The notes under the pieces are model-generated. The model searched no databases and was not told the DNA's origin. It saw only the letters and a program-made list of their open reading frames with translations. Both the position numbers and the translations under genes were made by a program. Shown piece by piece: positions 1-12,700 of a stretch of 34,018 bases of DNA. The DNA is from Auxenochlorella pyrenoidosa (lineage: Eukaryota > Chlorophyta > Trebouxiophyceae > Chlorellales > Chlorellaceae), in contig KQ481997.1 in the NCBI GenBank assembly GCA_001430745.1, forward strand, positions 162,889 through 196,906. The letters run 5' to 3'. How positions within the stretch are numbered: the first letter of the stretch is position 1; each line of letters begins with the position of its first letter.

Positions 1-3000
1 GGGGAGCGGCGGCCTCGATGCGCAGGCGTGTGGCAGCCGTAAAAAACGGGGGCGCAGGGCTACCGCGCGCCACAGGAGTGGAAGCGCACAGCATGCCTGT
101 GGCCAGCCAGCCAGCCGACCCGTCGCTGCGGGATGCCTCCATGCTGCAGGGGAGAGCACCCTGGGTACCTGCACTCCGGGCCGCCCCACCTGGCGCGGCG
201 GGGAAGGAGTCTGGCAGCACATCCAAGATGTGCATGCCGGGGCCGTCGATGCCGCGCACCGCCAGCTCCCGCGCCTCCTGCAAGCAGGGCACAGTGCAGG
301 TGTGGCAAAGTGAAATAAAAAGCAGATGAAGCGCACTGCCAGCTCCCTCGCCTCCTGACGGCAGGGCCACAGTGCGGGTGCGGGCCATGGTCGTGTGTAA
401 TGGATTTAGCAGGCAAAGCCATAATCAGCTCTCTGCAGGGACGGATCTTGCGCCTCCGGCAGTGAACCATAGAGCAGTGGGGGCAGCCAGCCTCAGAATG
501 CCCGCGCCGCCGAGTCTGACCCGACCGCACCGCGTGCCCTGCAGCTTCCGCATGCCTGTTCCGAGCAGTGCGGCAGCTTCCCAGGGGTATGCCCCACCTG
601 GTGGCTGGCACAGTAGAAGCAGAAGAAATGTACCTGCAGAAAGGCCGGGGGAGGGGTGTGGGTTTGGGTGTGGGTGGGAGGTGAGGGGCCACTGCCTGCT
701 GAGGGCAACAACCGCCTCGGCTGCAAGCTGGCCTGCCCACAACCCCAGCGGTGAGGTGAGCGCAGGCAGCCAGACGATATTCTGTCTGAGAAGAAAGGCG
801 GAGTATGCGCGGGCACCGGGCCTTGCTCTCTGTGCCGCCCCACCAGGCAGTCGTCGATGCCCGGCGGCAGGCCGCACGTGGATGGCAGGTTGTACCGCCT
901 ACACTTAGGGCGAGGAGGGACACGGCGGGGCGTCGCTTGCTGCGCGCTTGGTGAACGGCGGCTTGCGCAGCCACAGTGCCGGCAGCAGGCAGGCACTGGG
1001 AGGCGCAGCGACTGGGCGGCGGGTCGCTCCCACCGTGACCGCGGTCTGCCCCCCCCCCCCCCTCCTGGGCCTGCCCCGGCTTCGGTCGCGGCCTCACCGC
1101 CGCAGCCGCTCCCGTGCATGGCAGCTGTACCAGGCGCCAAAGTTGGTGATCAGGCAGGAGCCGCAGCAGGTTGCCAGCTGGCCGATGCCGCAGCTGAAGA
1201 TGCAGCCCATGAGCCAGTACATCCAGCCTGGGTTGGGGGTGTGGTCGAACCACGGGGCAGGGGGCCAGGGGCCAGTAAGGACCCACACAAAAGGGAAGCC
1301 CAACGCCGAGCAAACCGATTCGATGTGCAGCGTGGCCAGGCACAGGGAAGCGCGAGGCGAGAACCCTCGTGCAGTTCGCCTTGCCGACCGGGTGCCCGCA
1401 CAGCGAGCAGCAAGAGGGGGAGGGCATGCACGAGCTCAGAATTAAGACCTCCCAAAAGAGGACCCCCCCCCTCACAGAGCGCCTTTATCTCCGACTTGTA
1501 GCCGTGCTTGCCCACTCCGCGGAAGGGCATCACGTACTCGCGCCCTGCAGGGGGTGGCCAGGCAGTGGCAGCACTGGATGGAGAGGGCGGATGTGTGGCA
1601 CAGTCGCCGGTGCGGTAGGGGGGGAAGCCCACGCGCCCCGGCTGCCTGGAGCGCAGCGCCGTGCCGCCCTTGGGCTCAGCGCCGTTCTGGCTGCCGGTCC
1701 GTCCTGGCCCGTCGCTGCCCTTGCGCTCCTGGCGCGGGACGGCGCCGCCCCGTGCCTCGACTCGTCCCTCCCCAGCCCCCCGCCTCACCTCCGCGCCCCC
1801 CCCCCCTCCGCCTCACCTCCGCCCTCCCCAGCCCCCCGCCCTCTCCAGCCCCCTGCCTCACCCAGGTTGGCCGCGTACACGGTCCGCGCCCAGCGCATCT
1901 GGCGCAGGCCCGTCCAGTAGCACTCGGGCATTGTGCTGGGAGGGGGGGAGCCGGGGGTGGGGGTGGGGGGTGGGGGTGGGGGGGGGCTGGGCGCGCAGGG
2001 GAGTTCATCGGTCTTGCGCAGCCCGCACAGGAAGATCGGCACTTGGTGAACACACAGCTGCACAGCGCGCCGCCCGCGAGGCACAGCAGAGGCGCTCCGC
2101 GGCGCGCCTGCCCCTGCCCCGGCCGCATGGAGTACGCCCCCCGCCCGCCCTCACCGCCCAAAGCACGCCCCCCGCCACTTGCGGGGGTCCCACTTGAAGC
2201 TGTCCCAGCAGGGCACATGCACAGCCGTCTTCACAGGCTTATTTTTGAAAAACCTGCGGTGCGTGGGGAGGCATTTGGAATGTACTCCCAAGGTCTGCAA
2301 CAGCCGCAGGAAGGATTGCACGGTGCGTCAAGGACCGGATGCGGCCGCTCCCATGGCTGTTGGGTGCTCGCTGCAGCCCAGCGCTCGTGCCGCTCCCGCT
2401 GCACAGCACGCCCACAGGGCAGGCTGCCCGACAGGTAAGGAGGGTTGCACACGGGCATGCCGGGCAGTGCACGCCCCGTCGTCGCCCACCCACCACATCT
2501 CCAGCAGGCCCTCCGTCCATCGGCCCTCCTGCAGCGCGCAAAGCCACGAGACACGCTCTGCCAGTGTCAGTGGACCAAGCAAAGGAACCATGGAAGCCAA
2601 GGCTTCCAGCAGTGTAATTGGCCAAACGGCACAGGATCCAGCTCAATCGCGCCCTCCAGATCTTTTCTCCTAAAGCGGATCAGGAAAATTTGCGTAGGGC
2701 GCATGTGCGCGGCATCTAGACGCCAGCATCATGCCCCCACCCCCGCCCCCACCCACCCCCACCACCACCACACACACACCCAACCCCCCAATCCAACCTC
2801 CACCCACCCAAGCCACCCACCTGCACCACGGGCTTGTACAGCTCATACACCTTGTCCATTTGCAGAGGCGTGCTGTCCCGAAAGTCTGCACTAGGGGGAA
2901 GCGGGTGTGAAAAGTGTGGGAGCGAGGCACCCAGGGGCAAAACAGGCACAGGCGGGCGGTGAGGTTCCGCCTGTACGGGCGCACCCGAGTGCCGAGGCGG

Positions 3001-3461
3001 CCAGTGTGGGCGCTGCTCGTCTGTGGCGCCCCAGTGCGTGCAGATGCTGCCACAGCAGACACGGTCACAGCTGTTCTTGATTGCAGCCATGTTGGGAAAG
3101 GGTTTGCAGCCTGGCGCCACCGGCAGCGAAGTGAGAGGCTGGGAGCCCGCCCAGCCGTGGGGCCTTGCAGGGGTGGTAAAGCAGGCGCCCAGCTGACACC
3201 GTCAGTTCGGGATCGATCTTTGCAGCGAGCGTGGACCCGCAAACTCGCGGCGCAACAGCGCAGGGCCTGAGCAGCGAGTGTTGCGGACACTCGCTGGTTT
3301 GGTGCCCTACTAGGGTTCAAAATGTTCCTGAAGTGGGCCCCGAAACTTGTAAACTGCTGCAAGCGCGCGCGATGCGCAAAATTGTGAGAGAGGTGACAGC
3401 CATGGCGGCAGCAGATGCTGTAACTTTCCACATCCTCGCCGTCATGCATGGACTCAACCAT
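1..3461 (-). CDS. PLAC8-domain protein, multi-exon, 3' end beyond window
   Basis: Reading on the minus strand, exons that join in phase are 2821-2885, 2494-2528, 2155-2253, one ending at 1862 (upper edge 1935 or about 2090), 1476-1544, 1098 to about 1373, 844-898, 598-633 and 190-277, then sequence running to the window edge. The last five carry the family signature: a hydrophobic Cys-rich stretch (WLMGCIFSCGIGQLATCCG), then RERLRRRYNLPS, DDCLVHFFCFYCASHQEARE. This matches the PLAC8 pattern of a CC-type hydrophobic segment followed by a basic RxxLRxxYNL block and DCxxHxxCxxCxxxQExRE. Family members are membrane-associated and include plant cell-size/metal-resistance proteins and ion-channel-related MCA proteins; substrate here is unknown. 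Upstream exons (FFKNKPVKTAVHVPCWDSF and others) are not recognised. The start is uncertain: the first ATG is at 3461, but MDKVYELYKP in exon 2821-2885 could also initiate. After 277-190 the frame also stays open without splicing, so the 3' end is unresolved. Confidence 0.72.
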
Positions 3462-3707
3462 TGGATACTGTGAAGCTTATTTCACAGCTCACAGCCCCAA
3501 TTACCCGCCCTCCGGGCAGCACATCGATCGGAGAAGCCGTCCAGCCGGATATTGGGCATCGGAACTGCATTGGAGCTCGAAACATCCGGGCTCTGCGATC
3601 GATGCCCGCCTGCGGGCAGTAGGGCAGTAGGGGCTGCGCCGAGAAGTGCACGCCCGCCTTCCGCTTTCCAGCTGACCGCCAGCACAGGCAGAAGCAGCCG
3701 GGATTGC
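3462..3707. promoter_or_regulatory. Shared divergent promoter of PLAC8 gene and SEN1-type helicase
   Basis: Only 246 bases separate the proposed start codons of the two divergent genes, so both promoters and 5' UTRs should lie here. Visible elements: an inverted repeat TGTGAA-6 nt-TTCACA at 3469-3486, and an inverted CCAAT (ATTGG) at 3460-3464 that overlaps the proposed PLAC8 start codon. No clear TATA box. The interval is inferred from gene positions only; if the PLAC8 protein starts in a downstream exon, the spacer is larger. Confidence 0.45.
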
Positions 3708-6700
3708 ATGAAGAGGCTGCACAAGGGGCCGCCCGATGCCCGGAAACAGGCGGTGGCGGCGGTGGCGGCAGCAGCGGCGGCAACCGGGGCAGGCGCTGCC
3801 AGCAAGCTGTCTGTGCCCGTGGATGCAGCGCCAAGCGCAGCCCGCACCAGCAGCTACCGCCCGCCCAACTCGTTGCGTGCCAAGCAGCGCTCCGCGCCGA
3901 GCAACGCGCCCGACAGGTGCATGCAACCGGCTGTTTTGGGTGCACACACCGCTGGTGGCCTGCTCCTGTGCCGGTCGTCGCCCTTGCTCGGGCAGGCTGT
4001 GCTCAAGTTTGCCCGCTAGCGCTCTGGGTGGCAGAGGAGTGTGTATGATGACATGCTGTGGCACTGTCACATGGAATGAGTCTCTATTGTTGAGGGCGCC
4101 CTGTCGTGCTTCTGGCCATGGCCCCTCCCCCTCCCTGTGCCCGCGCCCACCCCCACCCACACAACCCACCACAACCACCCCCACCTTCCCCCCCTCCTCC
4201 CCAGGTTTGAGCGCGAGGTGCTGGGCGGGCGGCTGTGGCACAAGGACTGCCAGGCAGCCGCCGGGGCCGACATCACCGACGCCATCCCCCTGTCCTTTGC
4301 CTCCCGTGAGTGTCGCTGCAAACCCCACGCGCCGGGCAGCTCCGGCAGCGTTGGAGACGACCTGCAAGGCAGCCGTTTTAACAGCGCCGGCGTCCGGACC
4401 CTGCACCAGCCGACGGGGGTTTGCCGCCCAGCCTGCCTGCCGCCGCGGTGCCCCACCGCCGGCACGCCGGCGCTGTGCAGGCGCCGTCGTTGCCAACACA
4501 TCTCGCCCTGGCTGCCCCGCCCGGCCCCGTCTGAGGCCTCGCTGCCAACCCGCCCGGCCCTGGCCTGCCCTGCCCGGCCCGGCATGCGCCCTCGTTGCCA
4601 GCACATCTCACGCTGGCTGCCCCGCCCGGCCAGCACATCTCACGCTGGCTGCCCCGCCCGGCCCCGCAGTGGACGAGTATGTGGCCACGTTTGATCCTCT
4701 GGTGCTGGAGGAGGCCCGAGAGGGCCTGAAGAGCGACTGGGCAGAGGCGTGCGGCGGGCAGGCGTGGCCAGTGGAGGTGGCCGGGTGAGCTGCGGGCGCC
4801 CGGCGGGGCGGCACCGAACCGGCGCGCACGTTGCGCACGGCCGCGTGCAGGAGCGTGCCAGCAAACAGCTGCGTGTGGGAGCGCGTGTGCGCGGCTATGA
4901 GGGCCGCTAGCAAGCGGCGTGGCGCTAGTGGCGGTAGCGACCGCGGTGGATCACCGCTGCCGCGGAGCCTGCTGGCTCCACCCATTAGTGCAGGGTGGAG
5001 GAGGTGGCGGATGGGTGGGCATACCTGCGCCTGCGCGCGCAGCAAGGGCACGGGGAGATGCGACGGGCCTGCCCGGCCAACTCGGGTGCGCCCCGCTGCG
5101 GACCTGCAGAGACAGCTCCCGCTGCTGCTCCCCCGTTGCCTGCGGCTGCCATCCTGGGCAGGCTTCCACCCCGGCCGTGCCGTGCGTGCGAATCATTGCC
5201 GCCGCTGCTCCGGGGCCTGCCCAGCAAGGGTCGCGATTGCTGTGCGCTCTGAGTGCTATGCCTGTCTGACCCGGCCGCCTGCTGCGGCAGCTCCCCTGCC
5301 CTCCCAGGGGCAGTCTTTGATGGCAGCCCGGTGCCGCTGCAGCCGCTCGCAGGGCCGGAGCCTGCGCACTGCTGGCCCCCGGGCCCCAGCCCGCCACCCG
5401 GCCGCCTTCCACTGTCACAACATCACACCAGCCCGCTGCTGTTCATTGCATGGCCTGCGCCTGCCCACCGCTGCAGTCGTAGTGCTGACCGAGAGCCGGC
5501 CGCCGCAGCGGGGCGCCTTGGAGTGGGTGCAGGCGCAGGTCGCCGGCGGCGGCGCGGGGGCTGGCCGGGCCCCCAAGCGCCAGCGCCGCGAGGGCTCCTC
5601 TGCCCCTGCCTCTGCCGCCCCTTCGGCATCCGTGGACAGCTGCGGCGGAGAGGCCAGCAGGGGCGAGCTGGAGGAGACTGCAGACAGCTCGGCGCGGCCA
5701 GCGGCGGCGGAAGAGGCAGCAGCGCTTGCAGCGGGCCGCGTGGTGGCGGGCATCGTGCGACGCGGCAAGGAAGACGAGCTCCTGCTGTCTGTGAGCATAT
5801 CGTGGCTTATTATAGCTTGCTCGCCGCTCTGAGCTCGGCAATCATGGGCGGCACGCTGCGCTGGGCAGGCATGCATGCGGAGGTGTGGAGGGAGGGACAG
5901 GGCCCGACGCACGCATCGCAGGCAGCGGGCGGCGCAACGCCCGCTGCTGATAAGAATTTTGCCATGCACTCCCTGCCGCCCCCTGCCCACAGATCCATCC
6001 GGCCTGCTCCGCACACGCGCACGCGCCCGATGCCTGCTGCTGGGCCGCGCTGGAGCTGCTGCGTCGCAGCGCGGCCGCGGGCGGGGGCGCGCGGCGCCGC
6101 TGGTGGCTCGTGCCCGGGCGCATGCTGATCAGCAACGTGAGCTCCCTGCCGCGAGAAGCGCTGCCTGGCCGACGGCATGCTGCTGGCCTGGGCTTGGCGC
6201 TCAGCAGCCTGTGTGTTGCATGGCAGGACAGGCGGGGCAGCCAGGCATGGGGCGCATGCGGCCCCAGGCCAGGCTCTGCGGGGTGCCCCCAGCACCTGTC
6301 AGCGCCTGCCCTGGGCTCCGCCCTCCTCTGCAGCACCTGTCAGCGCCTGCCACGGGCTCGCGCCCCTGCTTTCCACCCACCCACCCACCCCCCTCTCGCA
6401 GCAACGCGAGTACGACGCCGTGCACCGAGTCAAGGCAATCGAGCGCTCGCTGCTGCGCTTCCTGCTCAAGCCCCAGCTGCTGGCGCCCATCGGCCAGTAC
6501 TATGACAACCCGGTGCGCTGGAGGGGGCAGATTTTCGCGCGTGCCCCCGCCCCCCGCCCCCCCACCCACCCACCCACCCCACCCACCCCACCCCACACCC
6601 AACCCGCTTATGCTGTCAGCTTTGCAGCGGGTTGCCCCTGCCTGCCTGCCTGAGCTCAGTGGCTTGGTACTCCAGCCTTACGGGACACGGCTCCACACAC

Positions 6701-9700
6701 ATCGCTGTCGTAGCGATTTGCTGCTGGCTCTCCCGCACCTGCCGCGCCCCTCTTGATTCCTCCCCTTTCTGTTGGGCCCCCCTCCCCGCAGGGTGTGCCG
6801 CGCCTCCTTTGCTTCCTGCACTTTTTGACTTCTCCCCCCCTGAAACAAGAAGCTTACACAAGAAGCTAAGACAAGCAAATGACTGTGCCCCCGCGCAGGA
6901 GGTGCGGCGGGGGCTGTGGCCGGAGCAGGCGGCACAGCCCGCCTTCATCCACTACTTGCGCAGCCGATACGACGAGACGCAGCTCGAGGCGATAGAGGCA
7001 AGGGGCGCTGGGGAACTCTAAGGGACCTGCTCCTCCTCATTGCTTGCACGCCGCCGTGCATGCCGGTCAGGCCAGGCTGGCAGCGCCCTCTGTGAGCGCT
7101 GCTTGGCGCAAGCGGCTTGCACCTGCCCTGGGTTGCCGCCGCTGCCCAGCCAGGCGCCACCTCCCCGCCTTCGTCTTCCCCTTACCCTCCCTGCGATTGT
7201 GCGCCTGGTTCCGCAGATGGCGGCCTGCCACCTGGGCGCCCCAGCCGACCTGGCGGACGAGGGCGCCGCCAAGCACCCTCTGCTGCCCTTTGTGCTAATC
7301 CAGGGGCCGCCCGGCACCGGCAAGACGCACACCGTCAAGGCGAGTGGGCGTGTGGGTATGCGCCGGTTTGATGCCCCGAGGGCTACTCAGCACTGCGCTG
7401 GGGTGTCTGGCCAAGGGCATTCTGGCATCCTGGGGCTGCGGCTGTGGCGGCTGGCCGGGTTGGCAGGCAGCCATGCAGCAGGCCCGCCCACATCTTGCGC
7501 ACACGCCGCTGGGCCGCCCACCTCCCCTGTGGGCAGCACCTTCTGGCGCTCGTTTCCCAACCCATGTGCGAGTTGCTGCCGTGTGTCAGGGCATGCTGAA
7601 TGTGTGGCAACTGGCATCCTCCCTGCTGCCCTTTCCTGCCGCAGGGCATGCTGAACGTCTGGCACCTGGTGGCGTACCAGCGATACTATGACGGCCTGGT
7701 CGCCGCCACCGCGCCGTCTGCCGCGCCGACGGGGCGGAAGCCGGCCGCCGCGCCCGCCGCGCTCAACGCCAGCGGCAGCAACATTGTGGATGTGAGGGGC
7801 TGGGGCGGGACCTCTCCCTGGGGTGCTTGGCTCGGCTGGCTGGGGCCCTTGAGCGGCAGTCGTTGACCGAGGGCTGCGTGGCGGGCTGCTCACACAAGGC
7901 GGCATGCGAAGCGGCACAGCTTGCGTTGCTGGTCCTGGGGGCCAGGCGGCGCCCAGCCCGGCCTGCTTGAAGTGCTTAACTCAGTGCAGGCAACGCACCA
8001 ACCCAGTCTCCCACCCAGCCACGCTGCCTCCACACCCTTGCAGGTCGTGACAAGCAGCATGCTGTCCACGCTGGGCCAGAAAGTGACGCAGGTGGGGCCG
8101 GGGCCCACCGAGGGATGGCGGTTCATAGCACGCTGGGTTTGGCACGCTTCATGTGTGTGCAGTACCCCCCCCCCCCCCCACCACCACCACCACCACCACC
8201 ACACCCACCCCCTCCTCCATCCACACGCACCACCCCCACCCCCATCTCGCAGACCAAGCCGCGCATTCTGGTGTGCATCCAATCCACCCCACCCCACCCC
8301 CACCCCCATCTCGCAGACCAAGCCGCGCATCCTGGTGTGCACGCCCTCCAACGCCGCCTGCGACGAGCTGCTGACGCGAGTCATGACAGATGGCTTTGCC
8401 GACGGCAACGGTGGGTCCATGCCTGCGCCTCCAACCTGAGAGGAGCCTGCGCAGAGCCTGCACCACCTGCCTGCCAGGTGCCTGGCCCGGCCTCGCATCC
8501 TGGCGGGCTCCTGTCGCTTGGCCCCAGCGGGGGGCGCGCAGGGCTGCGACGGCTGCGCGCATCGCCCTTCAGAGAGTGCGCCCCCCTCCTGCGGCACCCT
8601 CCCCACCCTCTGGGCGCGACTCCAAACGTGCATCCCAGGCCCCGCCCCCTCGCCCTGCCTGCAGGCCGCACGTACCGCCCAAACGTGGTGCGGGTGGGCA
8701 GCGAGAAGGGGGAGAGCGTCAACCCGGCTGTGCGCGACAGGCTGGTGAGGGGGAGCGCACGAGTTGGGCATGGGATGCGCGTGCCCCTGACGTCGTGCAG
8801 ATGCAGGCTCAGGCCGGCGCAGGCTGCTCGGCTGCCTGCAGGGGCTGGGTTCCCTAGTCTTGTGTCCCGTGCCTGCCTGCGTGGAAGCCACAGGGGCCAG
8901 GCGGCAGCGCGGCATGCAGCTCTCTGTACATGCCACCATGCCGCGTGCTCTCCCGCAAAAGCGGCGGCGGCTGCACCTCGCGCTGCAATCAATCAATCAA
9001 TCGCATCACATCACGTCACATCAATCCAATCGATCACTGCAGGTGGGCCTCATGGTGGACCGGTACCGCAACATGAGCCAGGGCGACTGGCAGCACAGGT
9101 GCGCAGCCGGCGGCAGCTGCCGTCTAACTGCAAGGGGCTGAGCCAGCAACAAGGAGGCCCGCCGCTGCTGCCTGCGTTGCCGCGGTCGCGGCAGCGCTCG
9201 CTTGCGGGCCATCCCCGCGGCCCTCCCAGCTGGCGCCTCGCTCCACCTACCTCTGGCCCTGCCGCAACGCGAGCCCCCCCCCTCCCCCCCCCCCCCCCAC
9301 TCATTCCCACCCACGCACACACGCAGGTTCAACGACCTTCAGCAGCGCCACGCCCACGTCAGCAGGGAGCTCGAGGCGCTGGAGGTGTCCCTAGTGCGGG
9401 CGTCGCGCGCGGCGGCAGGGGCGCCGGCGGGCGCGCCGCCGGAGCTCTCCCCTGCCCAGCAGCAGATGATGGAGCTCTCGAAGGCAAGGCAAACTTCTCC
9501 GGTTGAGAATGGGAAAACGTTGCCGCGCCCGCCATGGCGATTTGCCGTTCCAATGCTTGCTCGCAGCTCTGGCGGGGGGAGATGCCTGTACCTGCGGGCG
9601 TCGGCCAGCATGCCGTGCCCCCTCCTGCGCAACGCCCCGCCTGCGTGCCACCAGCCCCGTCCTGCGCCCGGCCAGCACCTCTCCACCGCTGGACACATCA

Positions 9701-12700
9701 ACTGCGGCAGCAGATTGCCCACGTGCGTACTGCTTCTCCCCCACCCCCACCCCACCCCCACCCCCGCCCCCACACCCATCCCACCCCACCCCCACAACCC
9801 CACGCCCGCACCCCCACCTGCCCCACCTCTGCCACCGCAGCGCCTGGCCGACCGGGCGCAGCAGCAGCAGCGGCTCGCTCTGGAGCTTGAGCGGCTGCAG
9901 CTGGCGCGCGACCTTGTGTGGGGGCGGCGCGAGGAGTGGCGCCTGCGAGAGGTGGGCCAGGGACAGCAGTTGCACAGCAGTTGGTCCATTATATTTACTG
10001 TAGAGTGGATTGAGCCGGCAGGACTCTGAGGAGGGGAATCTGTTCCTCTGTTTGTGGGCTTTGGCACTTGCGACAAGGAGGTGCACCGCAGTGCGGCTGC
10101 TGCCACGCTGATTGCCCCTCACTGATCGCTTGGCTGCCTGCGTGCCCTCATGAATCGGGTGGCCACCTCAGTGCCAGTCGTTCCCATCCCGCTGCCTCCT
10201 GCTGGCTGCCCCCTGCAGGCCGAGCAGAGCATCGAGGCATCCTTCCTGTTCGAGGCCGAAATGGTGTTCACCACCCTCAGCAGCACCCAGGCAAGCGCCC
10301 CTCGCCTGCAGCCCTGTGCCCGCTGCTCCGTCCCGGTTGCTGACTGCGCGCTCGCCGTGCCCTGGCAGCTGCTCAAGCAATGCAGCGCCTGCCAGTGCGG
10401 CTCAGCCACTCAACTCCATGACAGCCGCCCAACCAGCCAGCCGCCCACCCCTTACCCTCGGGGCGCCACTGCCCATGCACCCTGCAGCGCAAGGTGTTTG
10501 CACAGTCGGCCGCCAAGGCGCCCTTCCACACTGGTGCGCCGCCCAGCCGCTCTGCGGCAGCCCTCACACGACCCTGGCGTTGCTAGCCTTGCAGCACTGT
10601 CTGGGGCAGGCTGCAGCACGGCACGATAGCACATGCGCGGCTCGGGGCGAGCCCAGCTCCCAATGCCCAAATCCAAACGCGCTCAAACAAGCGCCTCTTT
10701 TTCGCCTTCACCCTCGCCTGCGTGGCTTCTCATTGACTGCAGTGCTGATTGACGAGGCGGGCCAGGCTTCTGAGGTGGCCGCGCTGCAGCCGCTGGTGTT
10801 TGGTGCCAAGAGGTATGTGGTGGCTGGTGTTCACGCCTGCTGGGGCAGCACGGCCGCAGGGCGGGGCGGAACTTTAGCTGCAGGTCTGGGAAATACCTCG
10901 AAAGAAGGAGGCAGCGGTTTTTCAAAGAAGCCGCTGTTTTAACGGCAGTCGGCGCAGCGGGCAGCCTCCTCAGCTTCACGGGCAACCTCCTCAGCTTCAG
11001 CGGGGGCTTGGATGTGGCCACGCCGCGACCAGCTCACAGGCTGCCACATGCCACGTGGTGGGGGTGCCCCTGCCTGCTGGCCTCCCGCGGTCATCCATCC
11101 ACCTGCCTGCCTGCCCCACCCTGCAGGGTTGTGCTGGTTGGAGACCCGCAGCAGCTGCCTGCCACCATCCTGTCTGAGCTGGCCAAGCAGGCAAGTGGGT
11201 CGTGCTGTGTGGGGATGTGGGTTGGGGTGTGGGGCTGGTGGGAAGGGGCGGAGGGGAGCAGCCACAGAGGGGCCTGGAGTTGCAGGGCCTGGCGACAGCG
11301 GCCCGTCGGCTAAGCAGGCCTGTCGCCCGCGGCCAGAAGGCTAAGCAGGCCGGGCTGCTGCCTGCTGGTTGCGCCTCACAGTCCTCTGCCACCTGCACTG
11401 CCCCTCGTGCCATCCTTGCGACCTGTCTTGCCTTATACCGCCCATTCTCATGCTCATTCCGCCCCTGCAGGTCCAAATGGAGCGCTCCCTGTTTGAGCGG
11501 CTGCAGCAGCAGGGCGCGCCCGTCAAGATGCTCAGCGTGCAGTACCGCATGCACCCTGCCATCCGGCAGGTGAGCATGCTGAGCGTGCCTAGCGTGCACT
11601 ACCGCATGCGCCCCTGCCCGGCTGAGCCTCTCCACGCCTGCCTGCTGCTGCCGCCATGCAACCGGGCCATGGACAGAGGCATACCTGAAGGAAGAAACTG
11701 GCATGGCGCCGTAAACAGATCGTCTTTTGTAGGGAGCTCCGTCCCGCCTCATGCTGTTCGCGAATGCTGTCCGTGCTGCCCAGGCCCCCACCCCCGGCCG
11801 CACACCTATGCCAAGGCCCGGCACCCCATCTTCCTGCACCGCCACATCCCCAGCTCCAGCCCAACCCCAACGAAAAACAATCCCCTGCTGCCCCGCAGTT
11901 CCCCTCGGCACACTTCTACGGCGGGCGCCTGCGCGACGCCGACAGCATCCGGGACATGCCCCCTGCCCCCTTCTACGGCCACCCCCTGATGAAGCCGTAC
12001 GTGCTGTTCGACGTGGCCCGTGGCCAGGAGCGGCGGCGCGAGGGCGGCGGCTCGCTGAGCAACCGGGTGCGCGTGTGCGCGTGTGGGTGTGTGTGTGGTG
12101 GGGGAGTGGGGGTGGGGGGTGGGGGGGGGCAGCGCGCGTAGCTTCCCCCGAGGTCGCCGAGGGCAGNNNNNNNNNNNNNNNNNNNNNNNNNNNNNNNNNN
12201 NNNNNNNNNNNNNNNNNNNNNNNNNNNNNNNNNNNNNNNNNNNNNNNNNNNNNNNNNNNNNNNNNNNNNNNNNNNNNNNNNNNNNNNNNNNNNNNNNNNN
12301 NNNNNNNNNNNNNNNNNNNNNNNNNNNNNNNNNNNNNNNNNNNNNNNNNNNNNNNNNNNNNNNNNNNNNNNNNNNNNNNNNNNNNNNNNNNNNNNNNNNN
12401 NNNNNNNNNNNNNNNNNNNNNNNNNNNNNNNNNNNNNNNNNNNNNNNNNNNNNNNNNNNNNNNNNNNNNNNNNNNNNNNNNNNNNNNNNNNNNNNNNNNN
12501 NNNNNNNNNNNNNNNNNNNNNNNNNNNNNNNNNNNNNNNNNNNNNNNNNNNNNNNNNNNNNNNNNNNNNNNNNNNNNNNNNNNNNNNNNNNNNNNNNNNN
12601 NNNNNNNNNNNNNNNNNNNNNNNNNNNNNNNNNNNNNNNNNNNNNNNNNNNNNNNNNNNNNNNNNNNNNNNNNNNNNNNNNNNNNNNNNNNNNNNNNNNN

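Noticed and set aside
60..1475. 471-codon minus-strand frame as one uninterrupted exon
   Set aside because: The PLAC8 signature needs several frames joined by splicing across this stretch; the single long frame gives no recognisable protein.
9001..9042. CATCACATCACGTCACATC stretch as a regulatory repeat or CRISPR-like array
   Set aside because: It is a short degenerate microsatellite before an acceptor; no spacers and a eukaryotic context.
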